A DNA stretch of 64,000 nucleotides from Cristatella mucedo (GCA_009760855.2 WPIO01000079.1:1563501-1627500); one strand, 5' to 3'; counted from the first letter of the stretch, positions 46,551 through 58,919 are shown. The notes: a model not told the origin generated them from the sequence alone. Numbers and translations are program-made.

Positions 46551-47319
46551 AATAAAATGTTTATGATTGTGAGCTAAGCATGAACTTTAGAGGCACTTTT
46601 TTAGTAAAAAGTCTCAAGGTATCTAACTACACAGCAAAGCTTCTGTACCGCGGCAATCAAACTCTTATTTCCTACCGACCGAGCTTATTTGCACCCTGAT
46701 TTGTTTAATAATTGGAAGCAGCAAATAATTGATACAAAGTAGACCTCATTAGCTTACTTCATGGCTTGCAAGCGAACGGAAGGCATTGTTTGAATGGTTC
46801 TTTAGGATAAATGGTTTGTTTAGGTACTTCCTACAGCCATTTTCGGTACCTCCTGCGGCCTTGTGGGTCAAGGCATCAAATACCTTTTGCATATAACTTT
46901 ACGTCAGCTCATGGCTGTGAACACGCTTCAGTTAGCACGCTCGTATTTAATGTCTGGATTACTGTGTCAGCCAGATCATGACAGCGCCAGAGATCCGTTG
47001 CTGCTCCTGAATATTAACCTATAGGAAAATGCCGGCACGTACCGTAACATGTAGTCTAGAAAGTACGCCTGGAAAGCTGGAGCTGAAGTTAGGCAGCTGT
47101 ACTCTAGGCTCCCGGCGACTAAGTTCTACACCGTGGCTGATGCTGTGCAGATGTGCCTATCTCTGGCTGTCGAATCGATTGCTCCGCCTTAGCGGCATGA
47201 GCTACCTCATTTGTGAATTGTCTCTCTTGATTTCAGCACTGCTCTGCTATCTTCGGCATGCCTGGGTGTATTCTAGTCATACCCACAGCTCGTCGGCCGC
47301 GCTTCGAGACTCTGACCTC
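46551..47319. other. Unassigned DNA
   Basis: A + strand frame starting near 47,029 runs into LINE-like sequence but has no recognised N-terminal domain. Confidence 0.3.
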
Positions 47320-47870
47320 ACGGCCATTTGTCGCACCTCGGCAAGAACTACGGCTCTGCCGCGTGCGGCGCGTGCGCGGCTAGGGACGCTAGTTTTAATG
47401 ACGCTGCATCTCGGATGAAGCGATATGCAGCTAACAAGAGACTGCTGCTACCGGATGGACGGATGTGATTCGGTGCTTGCAGCTGCAGCGGTGCACCGTC
47501 CCCGCGTTATACTGGCGAATTTCCTGCCACGCACATCCTTCAGAAATCAGCTAAAGACACATATTTTCCTGTCAGCCGCTCCTATTTTCACGCTGAATTC
47601 GGTCTTGTTTGTGTCGGTGTGCTTTGCATGCGCACCCGTGCATGATGGGCTGAAAATTGTCATGCGTCTGTCAGACTAGCCGGTAGCCTTGACCTTGCCT
47701 ATCCTCGAGGGCCTTTAATCAATGCCATAGCTTGCTTTTCTGAGTGTGATACTTGTTTGCTTTTGCGTGCTCGATTCTGTACAAGTCATCAATACTTGGG
47801 CACTGGCTTTCTTGCAGCGGCATGTAAAGCGCCGAAATAGATGTTAAGGTTATTGCCGTACACTTATGAG
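47320..47870 (+). mobile_element. Diverged L2-type LINE, 3' fragment
   Basis: FRNQLKTHIFLSAAP (47,535-47,585) matches the C-terminal FKxxLKTHLF motif. The 3' end TGCAGCGGCATGTAAAGCGC (about 47,813) resembles the start of the family A hairpin, but the second arm is not recognisable. It is a related but separate subfamily or a very old copy. Confidence 0.55.
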
Positions 47871-49714
47871 GATAAACTGTTGGCATTTTATTACCTTCAT
47901 GCACTTGCCAGCTGCCCGCTTATAATAGTCAGCCACGTAAAAATAGTAGTTGCTTGGGTTATTAGTCAGCTGTCTCAAAATCCTTGGTAAGGCCAACTTT
48001 TTGGCTCTCTGTTAAACCTGTATCAGTTCGTAAACATTCCAAAATCTGGGTTCTGCCAATGTTTAGATTGTTGCCGGCTGATTTAGCTGCATCGCTTTAA
48101 CGCAGAATGCGACGCTTGGCACCTGGCTCCAGCTACAATTTTACAACTTGTGAATCAGCATCATATCCTAAGAACGTCTATGCCCGCTATATTTTAACAA
48201 ACATAACGGCGTCCTACAGTAAGACGATGACTCGGCGGATTAGTAGCCGGCGATCCGCTTGGCGCCGCTTGGCGCCTGTTTTTCTCTACTCAGCATTAGG
48301 ACTGGCAGGAGGCGTCAAGCACTTGAGCTGGTAAATACACTATGATTTATTGCACGGAGGGTTTGCATTGTCATTTTGAATCGCTAGGGTCCCATAGCCA
48401 TCCGTGCGGTCAGCTGGCTACCAGGATTAGACATAAATGGGGCAGCAACAAACTGAGCAGAATGCCAGCTCACTTGACCTCTGGCTTGTCGTCGCTTCGC
48501 ATTGCCACTTGAGTCCGTGACGGTAGATAATAGCTCATGTGATTCAGGTAGTGGAACTTAGGTTGCTAGGTGCGATCCGTCGTTATCCGCCTAGCCATTG
48601 GAATACAGTGCTTTTGATGTTGGCTGCACACCTCCACAGAATGGCGGCTGCCTAGCTCGACAGGCTCTTACTTTGCCACTCAGCCGATAATCAGAGGAAC
48701 AGACGTAGATCGGTGTTTTTTTTAATGTCAATGTGTACTCTTGGATGTCTTCACACGTGGCATACGGAACTCTTTCACTGCTATACGTATCATTCAAATG
48801 CAACAATCGGGATGCATTCGCAAAATCTTTCGAAGCAAAATAAACATTGCATCGCATTACCTTGAAAGCTTTGAGGAAACTTCTATCTATATTCGTGTAC
48901 TTGCAAGGAAGCCTCCGCGTTCAATTAAAAGCTGAAGCCACTACTGCTAGGGAAAACTAAATAATAATAAATAAATAATAAACTAAATACTACTAGGGAA
49001 AACTTAAATCGACGTAAATCAGATTAGACACGGCTCAACGCAGATGATGATTTAGTTCATGAGTTATGCGAATTGAAAAATTCAGTAATCTCTTAATCGC
49101 CTGTGTACAGGCTCACATTTAACTGAAAGTCACTCTCGGATAAGAATGTAATCCGAGTCGTAGCTGCGACGCCTTGCATTACTTAAAGAACTGACTGCCA
49201 GTATTGTCTATTTCATGGTTTTTAAGGAATTTGAAGTGCAAGACTCGGCTCCTCAGATTTAGCAGTTTAAGAACTCATAAGCCGCCCTCAGGTGTATTCA
49301 GGACGATTGCTAATTTGCCTATGTCTTAAAAGTGCAGGTGAGCAATGATTTTGCTCGGCAGGTCTTAATCTTTTGAACTCAGTCAATGACTAAAGAATGG
49401 TTCTTGTCTGCTTATTTCTGGCACCTAGGCCAGACAAAATTAGTACTAAACGGCGAGCCTGAATAGTGGGCTTCCGTAACGCATTCGCTGGGCTGCACTT
49501 TTACCCACCCCCTCTCCACTAGCGACCGGCAGGTTATAAGTGCTTTTTACCCCCTTGCCGGCCACTGAGACCATTTTTGCATTTAAAACGTAATGCGCTC
49601 GTTCTCCTCACTACCGCTAATTGATAAACTTTTAAATTGAAAGCGTTTTCAACTAGGTCGGATTTATTCAACCCAAAGCTACTTTTCACAGATAGAACGC
49701 GGTTCTAGCCTGAT
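47871..49714. other. Unassigned DNA with a short direct repeat
   Basis: CTACTGCTAGGGAAAACT near 48,940 recurs as CTACTACTAGGGAAAACT near 48,987. No gene or transposon was recognised. Confidence 0.3.
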
Positions 49715-50802
49715 AATAATAAAAATAATACCAACAAAAATGCAGTTGAATAGCACCATCATGTTACTTGATTATTTGCTTTCTCGGGAATTTATATATG
49801 CTGTAAAGGAAGTATGACCGAATGTTTAGTAGTAGCATGCTCAATGTCATTCAGCATAACATGGTTAGAGGTGACGTGCATGGGGTCAACATGCAAATAT
49901 GATTATCAGTAGCATGCACAGTTACTGACTATAGCAGTACGCAAAGGACTAATCACGTCAACCTAATAAGTTTTTTGATAAATAGATGCACTTTAGCTTC
50001 TTGCTAAATGACGTCAAGTCAGGAAGAATGGTGACATCAGTCCAGAGTGAGTTCCGGGATTTAGAAGCACAAGAACTAAACACACGGTCTTCGAAAGATT
50101 TGAGGTTCCTACGAGGTGTAGCTAAGTGTTTGATTTTTGAATAGCAAGTGGTACGATACCTAGCCTGTTGAGGGAGCAGATGCGATAGGTAGGCTGGAGC
50201 CAAAGAACGAAGGGACTCAAAAGTGAGATAAATAACCTTAAAAAAGATGCACTGCTTGACCGGGAGCAATAAAAGGTCAGCTAGAGGCGAAATAATGTGA
50301 AAACCAAGAAGCTCATGACACACAAGCCAATTTGAAGAGCTTTGCACAAACTGTAATTGTTTGATTGCACAGGCCGTTAGACCAGCAAGTAGTGAGTTAC
50401 ACGAGTCGAGACGGAATGACACAAATGCATGGACCAACTTCTATGGAGCAAACCTATCCATGCTAGCCCAAACTTAAGCCTTGTTATTTAGCTAAACACA
50501 GGCAGACCTGACTGAAGCTAATGTGGTTACTATCTAATGGGTGGTTACTTAGTCAAGGAGTATCTATATTTTGTCTGTATGCAGCAGGAAATATGCTGGC
50601 TGGGCCGATTTTGAGCGTTAGATTTTCCAATTTATGAATCACACATGGCTTGACCCTAACTAGTAAGTTGGATTTTTGTCATTCTATCTAAGAATTTTTT
50701 TCTGCCATCAATGTCCAGATGTCAGCAATACATACAGAAAAGGAGTTGAGAGAATTCGACATGCTGGCATGCTGGAGATACCAACACAAAGGTATAACTT
50801 GG
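49715..50802 (-). mobile_element. Older family A LINE, 3' half, cut by the full-length copy
   Basis: The minus-strand copy includes the 3' untranslated region, the C-terminal coding frame (49,958-50,437; ASKSRNSLWTDVTILPDLTS) and the region just after YADD. Its last recognisable codons are DTKLYLC (complement of about 50,785-50,806), and it continues at 54,402 with the complementary codons for YAD. One element has thus been split by the insertion at 50,807-54,401. Confidence 0.88.
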
Positions 50803-50806
50803 TGTC
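50803..50806. repeat. 4-bp target site duplication, left
   Basis: TGTC here and at 54,402-54,405. Intact family A copies have a single TGTC at this place (the complement of GACA in the codons after YAD). Confidence 0.65.
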
Positions 50807-53800
50807 TTTCTCGCCTCCTGACATAGAGCGCTCTAACATGCTTTCGTGTTCGTTGCAGAATTCTTCCGAAAACCGAAGTTCTTGCGAACATCGTATACGG
50901 AAACGATACAGCTAAGACCTGTTTAAAGTTATTGTGATTTATTTTTACCGTAGCGTGTAAGAAATTACGTGCTTATGGAAATCTAAACGCTTATCGCTTC
51001 GGGCTGCCGGGTCTCCCACGCCGGCGGCTGCCTTAGCTAAGCCGGCGGCTGGTAACCTGCTTGTTAGTTATGATCGTCAGCAGCTGCTATCGCTTCGTCA
51101 TCGCATATCAAATGCATTCCTAGATATTAATGTTGTTGCTAAGATTAATTAACTATGCATTAACAAAAGAAAAGCACCCAGTGGCAGCCAAGGTGGCCGG
51201 AACCGCCAGCTCAGACGCTGCTCGTTGGGCTGGGACTGCGAGCTGAGTAACCGCTCTTTTGGTTTTCCTAGCATTGTCTCGAACCGCTCAGCACGCTCCC
51301 CCACATGCGTCACTGTAAATCTCTCTAACTTAGTGGTCATCAGGCCTGTTGTAACTCCACCGGCCGGACTTATCGCTTGCCTTTGGAATCCTCGCTCAAT
51401 GTGCAATAAACCTCTGGTAATAAGCGACCTCATTTCTAAAAATGGTATCGACCTGCTCGCCCTAACTGAAACTTGGCTAAAATTGACAAACTGCCAACAA
51501 TTAAAGACGCAATCCCGTTTGGTTTCTCGTTCTTTCACACCCCTAGATCAATCAAAACTGGAGGTGGAGTTGCTGTTATCGTGCACTCGAAATTCAACTT
51601 CAAGCCATTTGCAGTACCCTCGAAGCAGTCTTCTGAATCAATTGTCTTGGTCTCACCCGAAAACAAGCTATAGATAGTAGCATTAGTCTATCGCCCACCA
51701 AGTACCAAATCCTCCTTTATCTCAGATTTCTCCGATCTCATTTCGATTCTGTGTGCAAGGAATCGATCCTTCCTCGTTATGGGTGATGTCAACGTTCACT
51801 TTGGTAACTTATCTGACACTTTCAGCACCGAATTTCGTGCATTGACTGACTCATAGTCTCTTGTGGCTCATATGCATGGCCCTACCCACATCAAGGGTCA
51901 CACACTCGACCAGATTTTCTCATACAACTGCAATTTGTCATCACCAATTATTACCAAATCCTGCTTATCTGACCACATGCAGATCTCATTCAATCTACAG
52001 TGTATGCCCACATCCTCCTCTAAAATAACCTGTGAATCGCGAAACCTCAAGACCCTTGACATCGATGCTGTCCGTGCGAGAATATCAGCTTCGACTCTGC
52101 TGCTCAGTGCTCCCTCCGATCTGCCATCATTGGTAGATAGCTACAAGAAGACACTAGCTGACACGCTCGACGAGTTTGCCCCTCTGACAAAGCACACTGT
52201 GCGCCCCCGCCCAGACGGCCTATGGTTTACCGTAGACATTAAACTAGCCAGGTCTACTAAACGAAAGCTTGAAAAAGCATACAAAAGATCCGGACTAACT
52301 GTCCATCGACAGGCATATGAAGACTACTGTAAGTCTTACCGATCGATCCTAGCAAAGGCAAAGTCTAGCTTCTATACAAACATTGTTGAATCACAGATGC
52401 ACAATCCAAAAATGCTGATGTCGACAATAAACCATCTCCTCAACTGTTCCCAGATTAGCTCCTTACCTGATGATCCTTGTGATGATCTAGCCGATCGCTT
52501 CTCTCAATTCTTTGTGCAGAAGATAGACAAGATCAGGGAATCCATCCCTTCGATGACAACCTCCCCACTAGAATGCTTTTCGTCGGTTCCTGGCTGCACC
52601 TCAATGTCTGCATTTAAGCAGGTCACTAGTGATCTAGTCCTAAAGTTCGTATCTCAATCAAAGAAGACTACAAGTCCTCTGGACCCTATTCCCACTGTCC
52701 TGCTCCTACGTTGCATTGATCTGCTGCTGCCATGCATAACTAACATCATTAATATATCATTAGCCTCAGGTCATGTCCCAGCACCTTTCAAAAAAGCTGT
52801 AGTCAGGCCTCTCCTCGAGAAAGCAACACTGGACCAAGAGAACTTGAGAAACTACTCGTGAAAAACCGTGGTGGACCAGCTGAACTCGTATATCGACACT
52901 TCACACCTTGCTAGTAAGTTCCAGTCTGGCTTTAGAGCTAATCACTCCTCAGAGTCAGCATTGCTTCGGGTATACAACGACCTACTTAGGAATGCAGACA
53001 TGGGTAGAGTGTCTCTGCTTGTTTTGCTTGATCTTTCGGCAGCTTTTGACACAATCGATCACGAAGTTCTTCTAGAGCGCCTCTCATCTCGCCTGGGCAT
53101 CACTGGCACTGCTCTGCAGTGGTTCAGGTCCTATCTCAGTGGGAGACTCCGGAGTATTGACGTGAATGGACAAAGATCATCTGAAGTACCTCTGAAATAT
53201 GGAGTACCTCAGGGCTCCGTGCTAGGTCCGGTTCTGTTCACGGTTTATACTCTCCCTCTTGCTGGTGTGATTGCCAAGCACAATCTTGGCTTTCACTTCT
53301 ATGCGGATGACACTCAGTTGTACCTTTGCTTTGATCCCTCCTAGCCTTCGAGCACCTCAAATTCTGTAAACTCACTTGCTGCCTGCATTGATGACATCCG
53401 CACATGGATGGCAGCAAATTTTCTAAAACTAAACGATGACAAAACTAACTTACTAGTTATGGGCAAACCCGGTATGATTCAGAAATTGGAAAGGCTGAAG
53501 CTCAAAATTGGCTCTGCCAGCATATCTCCTGTCGAATCAGCTCGAAATCTAGGTGTCATATTCCAAAGCGACATCTCGTTAGACACCATATCAGCTCCAC
53601 GGTCAAATCTGCCTATTTTCAGCTTCATAATATTGCTAAATTTCGGGCTTGTTTAGATAAGGATACCACGTCTAAGTTGGTCCATGCATTCGTGACATCT
53701 CGTCTCGTCTTCTGCAACTCACTGCTTACTGGCCCGCCAGCATGTGCGATCAGGTGATTGCAGCTGGTGCAAACTTCTGCAGCTAGGCTTGTCTGTCGTG

Positions 53801-54401
53801 AGCATCGCAGTTGCCACATTACTCCACTTCTCGCCGACCTGCACTGGCTACCAGTCAAGCAACGGATTGACTTCAAGGTTTTTTCGCTCACTTTTAGGTC
53901 CCTTCATTCTATGGCTCTAGCCTATCTCTCCGACATACTCCCCCATAAGACCAAGCATCGTACCACCTGCTTTTCGGAATCCGACAGTCTAGAAATACCT
54001 CATACAAACCTCAAATCCTTTGGAGATCGTGCATTTAGTTCGTATGCTCCCAAAGCCTGGAACTCCCTCCCAACCTGCGTCAGAACATCCCCTGACCTGA
54101 CCACATTTAAAAGGAACTTAAAAACACACCTATTTAGGACAGCATTTAGTGGGTCCCTGTGATTCGCCCTTGATGTGCTTATGCCTGCTGACACTGTGCA
54201 TGCTGCCACTAACCACATTTGCATGCTGACCCTGTGCAAGTCACCCCTAACCATGTTATTCATTTTGTTTGTTTATCAAGCATGATTTTACTTACCATTT
54301 AATTGTATATCCCTTTGCAGCAAATGTAAAGCGCCTAGAAAGAGATTAAGTTCTCTGATGGCGCTTTATCAAGTACATTATTATTATTATTATTACTATT
54401 A
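50807..54401 (+). mobile_element. Full-length family A LINE (CR1/L2 type), about 3.6 kb
   Basis: The insertion boundaries are defined by the split older copy rather than by guesswork. The 5' leader occupies roughly 50,807-51,000. Coding sequence for the endonuclease begins before LIACLWNPRSMCNK (about 51,369) and ends around GHTLDQIFS (51,896). RT motif A (FDTIDHEVLLERL, about 53,045-53,085), VPQGSVLGPVLF (about 53,203-53,240) and YADD (53,300-53,311) are intact. AFSSYAPKAWNSLP (about 54,030-54,070) marks the C-terminus. The 3' untranslated region, hairpin (outer arms 54,329-54,335 and 54,360-54,366; inner arms 54,341-54,345 and 54,352-54,356) and ATT tail end it. No ORF1 was recognised. Confidence 0.92.
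51000..54162 (+). pseudogene. Endonuclease/reverse transcriptase frame of the full-length LINE
   Basis: The polyprotein would nick DNA and reverse-transcribe its own RNA at the target. The frame is broken by a frameshift near 51,475; by in-frame stops at about 51,673, 51,855, 52,861 and 53,344; by a short deletion around 52,855-52,865 (the conserved RPVSLLP-type block is missing); and by another frameshift near 53,585. Two large pieces stay open: 51,863-52,861 (332 codons, endonuclease end plus linker) and 52,868-53,344 (158 codons, catalytic RT core). Catalytic motifs are intact, but the gene cannot be translated whole. Confidence 0.9.
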
Positions 54402-54405
54402 TGTC
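54402..54405. repeat. 4-bp target site duplication, right
   Basis: TGTC, pairing with 50,803-50,806. Confidence 0.65.
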
Positions 54406-54588
54406 ATCTGCATAGAAGTAGAAGCCTAGGCTGTGCCAGTAACCAAATCCGCAGTAGGGAGAGTATAAACCGTGAAAAAACCGGACCTGTGGCATACCCC
54501 CGAGTTATACCATATCTCAGTGATCATTCAGATGATCTTAGTCCATATACGTTGATGCTTTTGAGTCTCACAGTAAGATTGGACAGAA
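54406..54588 (-). mobile_element. Older family A LINE, middle part (continues 49,715-50,802)
   Basis: The complement encodes LGFYFYAD just at the left end, then, after a frameshift, the GPVF region and INVYGLRSSE (equivalent to IDVNGQRSSE of the full-length copy). A second insertion at 54,595 interrupts it again. Confidence 0.82.
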
Positions 54589-54594
54589 AGCACC
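54589..54594. repeat. 6-bp target site duplication, left
   Basis: AGCACC here and again at 54,789-54,794, directly outside the short family A insertion. Confidence 0.7.
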
Positions 54595-54788
54595 ACTAAC
54601 CACACTTGCACTCTGACCCTGTGCATGTCACCCCTACCCATCTTGTGCATGCTGCTTATCAAGCAAGATATTACTCGCCATTCAATCGAGTTTTCTTTTG
54701 CAGCAAATATAAAGTGCCTAGAAAAAGATTGATTTCTCTGAGGGCACTTTATCAAGTGTATTATTATTGCTATTATTAATATTATTTT
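54595..54788 (+). mobile_element. Family A LINE 3' tail nested in the older copy
   Basis: It starts at ACTAACCACACTTGC within the 3' untranslated region and ends with the hairpin (about 54,710-54,750) and ATT-rich tail. The AGCACC duplication fixes both ends. Confidence 0.9.
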
Positions 54789-54794
54789 AGCACC

Positions 54795-54880
54795 GTGCCA
54801 GTGATTCCCAGGTAAGATGAAAGGCACTCTATGAGTACTTTGTGATCGATAGTATCAAAAGCCATCGAAATATACCGAGC
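54795..54880 (-). mobile_element. Older family A LINE, RT motif A (third piece)
   Basis: The complement encodes AFDTIDHKVLIECLSSYLG (about 54,805-54,862), RT motif A of the older minus-strand copy. The upstream RT and endonuclease parts are not recognisable beyond 54,880. Confidence 0.82.
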
Positions 54881-55089
54881 TATTGAAATACTGACCGCTA
54901 AGTAGTAAGTTTACGGTAACCTCATAATTAATCTACAGCTTGAAATTCGTTATTTGATCAAACTTGAAAGCAAATTAAGCAGTCTGAATCTAACCTTGTG
55001 TTAATATTTTCAGAAATCCCGTGCCCATTGAAATTTTGAGGGATTTTAAAATGGTGTTAGTTCTACTATCAATTCTGCCTATTTTCTGT

Positions 55090-55835
55090 AAAGAACCGAC
55101 GCAAGAATTCGGGAGAGCTAAAAATACTCTCAGTGTCACTATTTCGTAGATGCATGACCTCCTCAGAACACTTCTCTAACTCATTACTTGAAGGTATGCC
55201 TGCCTCTGCAATAATTCGCTTAAAGTTGGTGCAAAACTTTTGAGCTGCACTCGCGTCTCCTTAGCACCGAGCTACATTGGTTTTGCTCAAGCGTCATATT
55301 GACATTGAGATCTCGTCACTCACTTTTAGTCCACTTATTTTCTCGTTCCGGCCTAGCAATTGTAAATTACCCTAATCAGACTTCAAATTGTGTTACCTTA
55401 ATTATATCACCTATATGTCACCTTAAGTATGTCACCTTGTGAATCAAGTCGTGTACTTGAACTAACTTCGGATTCTCGGGACACTTTATCTAGCGCCGAA
55501 TTCTCGGGACACTTTAACTAGCGCCGAATTCTCGGGATACCATGCCTTTGCTCGATAGGCATGCACCTGAAGCCTGGAGCTCACTGCCGACTGGCAGCAG
55601 GATAATTCCTTACTTCACAGCACTTTATTAAAAGCTAAAATGACGCCTGCTCCACGGAAAAGTTTAGCCGTCCTTTGTGAATTATTAATCGTGTGTTCAC
55701 GGTTGCGAACACGGCCTTTGTGATGGCTAGCCGACTAACAAGCTGATTCCGTTCCACCCTGTGCAAATCGTATGCAAAAGATGTAGTTCTCTTCGGGAAC
55801 GGTATAATATTTCATTAGTATTCCTGTTATTCATT
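55090..55835 (+). mobile_element. Ancient family A-like LINE fragment
   Basis: TTGGTGCAAAACTTTTGAGC (about 55,224) and TCTCGTCACTCACTTTTAG (about 55,312) match the region after YADD. AAGCCTGGAGCTCACTGCCG (about 55,571) matches KAWSSLP. A vestigial tail (GTAGTTCTCTTCGGGAACGG) lies near 55,785. More diverged than the other copies; a 28-bp tandem is inserted in it. Confidence 0.7.
55472..55538 (+). repeat. 28-bp tandem repeat, 2.4 units
   Basis: Units at 55,472-55,499 and 55,500-55,527 (ATTCTCGGGACACTTT plus TAGCGCCGA) differ by a single base; a third partial unit follows. Confidence 0.93.
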
Positions 55836-56029
55836 TTCCAGATTCTTCACAGAACAAATTGCTAAAATTTGACCGTCTTGAGAATGACAAAAAAAATGCG
55901 AATTCTGAGGCAGCTGCTGCATAGTTGAGCCTGCTATTTTTAGTGAACGCAGAGTTCATTTAAATCGTGCCCTCCGGCAAAGAAACAAGATCCCCCTATA
56001 TTCCTACCAACTCGGTTGACCATCCTGTT

Positions 56030-56160
56030 GTTATAATTTGATTATATAGCTCTCTAAAAGAACTTAGTCTCTATATGGGGACTTTACTTATGCCGAAGAG
56101 TTGACCCAGTGCCCTCGTTCATCAAATGCATTAACCGTAAACTCGGACATTTAAGGCCAG
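56030..56160 (-). mobile_element. Decayed SINE relic
   Basis: TATATAGCTCTCTAAAAGAA and CTTAGTCTCTATATGGGGAC resemble the complement of the SINE tail; GTTGACCCAGTGCCC follows where the head would be. Heavily mutated. Confidence 0.45.
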
Positions 56161-58324
56161 CAAATTAACCCCTGGACACACCAGGCAGCAATAAATCTTC
56201 TTTTGCCTACCGAAACTGATGTTTTGAGCAGGTTATTGTATTGCTCCTGGTACATTTAAACTATCCATCGCACGACTCAATCTTTAATAGCCATTTTTTA
56301 TGCAAAAGCTCTTTAGAATATTTTCCCCTATTCCCGATTTTCTGTAAAATATCTTTAAATCAGACTTCCTCTCACGTAAGAAAGCATTCTATTTCTTGGC
56401 TGACATGACTCTTCTATTCGTACCGAATGCCCGCATGCTCGAAAGGCCCAATGCCTGCCCGGAAATTATCATGACCAGGTGACTGCACGTGTGCTTTAAG
56501 ACGTCATGGTTACTTTTGACATTTCTGACTGTAAAACTAGTGTCGGCAGGCAGCTATCTACCGTTGAACTTGGCAGCCGTGTCTTAAGCCAATTTTTGTG
56601 TCATTCACATTTATCACAAATAAGATTTTGAAAGTGTCCTGAGTCGGCAGTGATTCTTGTGGCTGTAAGGTAACGTAGACATTAAATAAGCTTCAGGCTT
56701 ACTATTGGTGCCAAAACTGTATTCATTCTCTCTGTTAACTTAAATGATCCTGAAACTTTAAGTCGATGCTTGAATCTCCGACTTTAGCGATCTGTTCCTA
56801 AATGCCAATAGATCTATCTGTCATCATCATTATCTAAGATTGGGGTCAATCTATCACAGCTGCTAGCCAATAGTTTTAATTAGCTACTCAGTTCTGAGTC
56901 GGCTGGATTATAGCAATTCCATTTTGCCTAGGCAACCAAAAATCCCATTAGGCCATCGCAGCTGGCACCTACAGAATTTGCATTAAACCCGCTCTCTGCG
57001 GCTCTCTCCAGTCATCACGATGCTGCTTGCCACTATATATAGGTGACGTTCTGGATCACTGTGACACAATCGACGACGACTGGCTTATGCACCTCTAACC
57101 TAATAATTACATCTTGGCTGCTTTGGTTGCTTCTCGGTGGGTTCGCTAATAACGATTGCGATCTCATTAACGCCCGCACTCTCTTTCATTGGGCGTGTTG
57201 CCAAGAGCAGCAAGTTCCAATCGGCCGCCTCATTCGTCAGGGATCCTCGCTCTGTCTGTGGCTCATGGCAATTTCAGTTCTAAATACTTCCAGCTGTCTA
57301 GAAATTGCGCATGAGCTATGCCTCAGCCTAACTTACTGGTCGTTACTGAACGAGAAAAGGTGAAAGTTGACTGATCCCTCGAATAACTATTTTTACGACA
57401 GCTCACCAGGACCTAAAACAGCCTCTAGAAGAATATTAAAACTCGATACTTGACTTGTGTGGGTTTGATAAAGCAAAACCTTTTGCGGAACATTTGAGGC
57501 AGGCTACCTGCAGATCCTAGAGTTTGGATTGATGAAACGCTCTGTCCTTTTTGAATATTCAGGGTCATAGGATTTGGCTCGCAGGGTAAGCGGCAGGTGT
57601 TGTGGGCATGCCTGCACACCGACTTGTTACAGATAATCGCTATGCCATGTAGAACTGGGAAGAAAGAAATGATTCAAAACTTCTCAAACTATCGGTGCTG
57701 TTCAAAATAAAATTTGCTAATTTGAAGCATGATCTTTGTTGGCTCGTGCCACAACTGGCATGACCTCTGTGGAACACAGGCTCTTACGTAAAACCGTCAG
57801 TTTTTCTCAGTTAATCATAATATTATAGCGCATCGTAATATGTTCATGGTTCAGTAATAATTAATGTATTTTGTGAAAACCTATTCAAAACTTTGGCTTT
57901 TAAACTAGAAAGCTCGTATTCAGCTATTCAGCTAGCCCAGGATATATACGGAGTAGAAAATGCAGACCGATCTTATCAAACTCGAGGGTCAGTACCAGAG
58001 CTAAATCTATAGAAACACTTATTGCAAGCTTTTTCTTTAAAAAAAGCATCGCCTCTATTAAAGTATTGGTTTCGAATAGTATTATAGTCAAAAATAGCGG
58101 CATTTTTCAGGCAACCTCCTACGTTGTATTTTATGCTGATCACAGCCTTTTGGTAGATCAATTGAATTTACATCACTTGCGGTCAACCTATACCCTAGTA
58201 AGGGACTAACTTTTACATATTTTTACATCGACCTCTGAGTCCTATGAAACATTATTGGATGCCATTGTATGACTTGGCTGCCATTATCTGACTGCATCTA
58301 AAATAAAGTCCTGCGTAGGTCCTG
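56161..58324. other. Unassigned DNA
   Basis: A + strand frame at about 57,043-57,363 behind a TATATATAG motif (about 57,034) has hydrophobic patches but no recognised domain. Nothing else was identified. Confidence 0.3.
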
Positions 58325-58680
58325 CCTTTTGTTCGCTTTCTCTCAGAACCTGCAACTCACTCCCGCCAGATATCACGACATCACCTGACATTTAAAAAGA
58401 TGCTAAAAAGGTATCCGCTTATCCCAGCATTTAGTGGTCCTTGTTATTCGTCCTTTGTATGCTTTTTCCTGCTGACGTTATTCATGCTGCCACTAACCTT
58501 ATTTGCATGCTGACCGTCGGCATGACACCTCTTACCACGTTATTTTGTTGCCATTGATCATGCTACCACTAAGCATTCAATAATGCTTCCGATATAGCAC
58601 ATATAAAGTGCCTAGACTGAGAGTAATTTATCTCAGGGCGCTAGATAAAGTATTATTATTATTATTGTTACTATCCGCTA
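58325..58680 (+). mobile_element. Family A LINE, 3' copy
   Basis: CTGCAACTCACTCCCGCC (NSLP-type, about 58,347), CATTTAGTGGTCCTTGTT, the 3' untranslated region and a hairpin with AGTGCCTAGACTGAGAGT and GGGCGCTAGA, then an ATT tail. Confidence 0.88.
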
Positions 58681-58743
58681 TAGCCTGCTCATTATAGGCC
58701 GGTACTGCAGAGCTAGCTATGCACAGCAACTTTTCGGTCATAA

Positions 58744-58774
58744 GCCCTTGATGACCCTTGATGAGCCCTTGATG
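58744..58774 (+). repeat. Short CCCTTGATGA tandem
   Basis: Three near-perfect units of CCCTTGATGA with small spacers. Confidence 0.8.
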
Positions 58775-58919
58775 CGATGAGGATTGTTCCCGGCCTTCGC
58801 CGAAATGTATTCGACCCAAGTCAGCCTGGCAGCCACATCTAGCGCTATTTTCAAAGGAATCGCTATCAAAAGCAATTCAATCGCTCACCACGAGCAATGG
58901 TGGCCTCCAGCAGGACGTG

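Noticed and set aside
48940-49009. CTACTGCTAGGGAAAACT direct repeat as a transposon end
   Set aside because: Too short, in direct orientation and separated only by an A/T-rich AATA tract; simple slippage or local duplication is enough.
53625-53891. Minus-strand frames within the LINE C-terminal region (also 60,429-60,695 and 60,750-61,067)
   Set aside because: They are antisense shadows of conserved LINE coding sequence; the same shadow recurs in every family A copy.
57034-57363. TATATATAG followed by a hydrophobic 106-codon frame
   Set aside because: The frame starts almost at the TATA motif itself, leaving no room for a transcription start, and the residues match nothing known.
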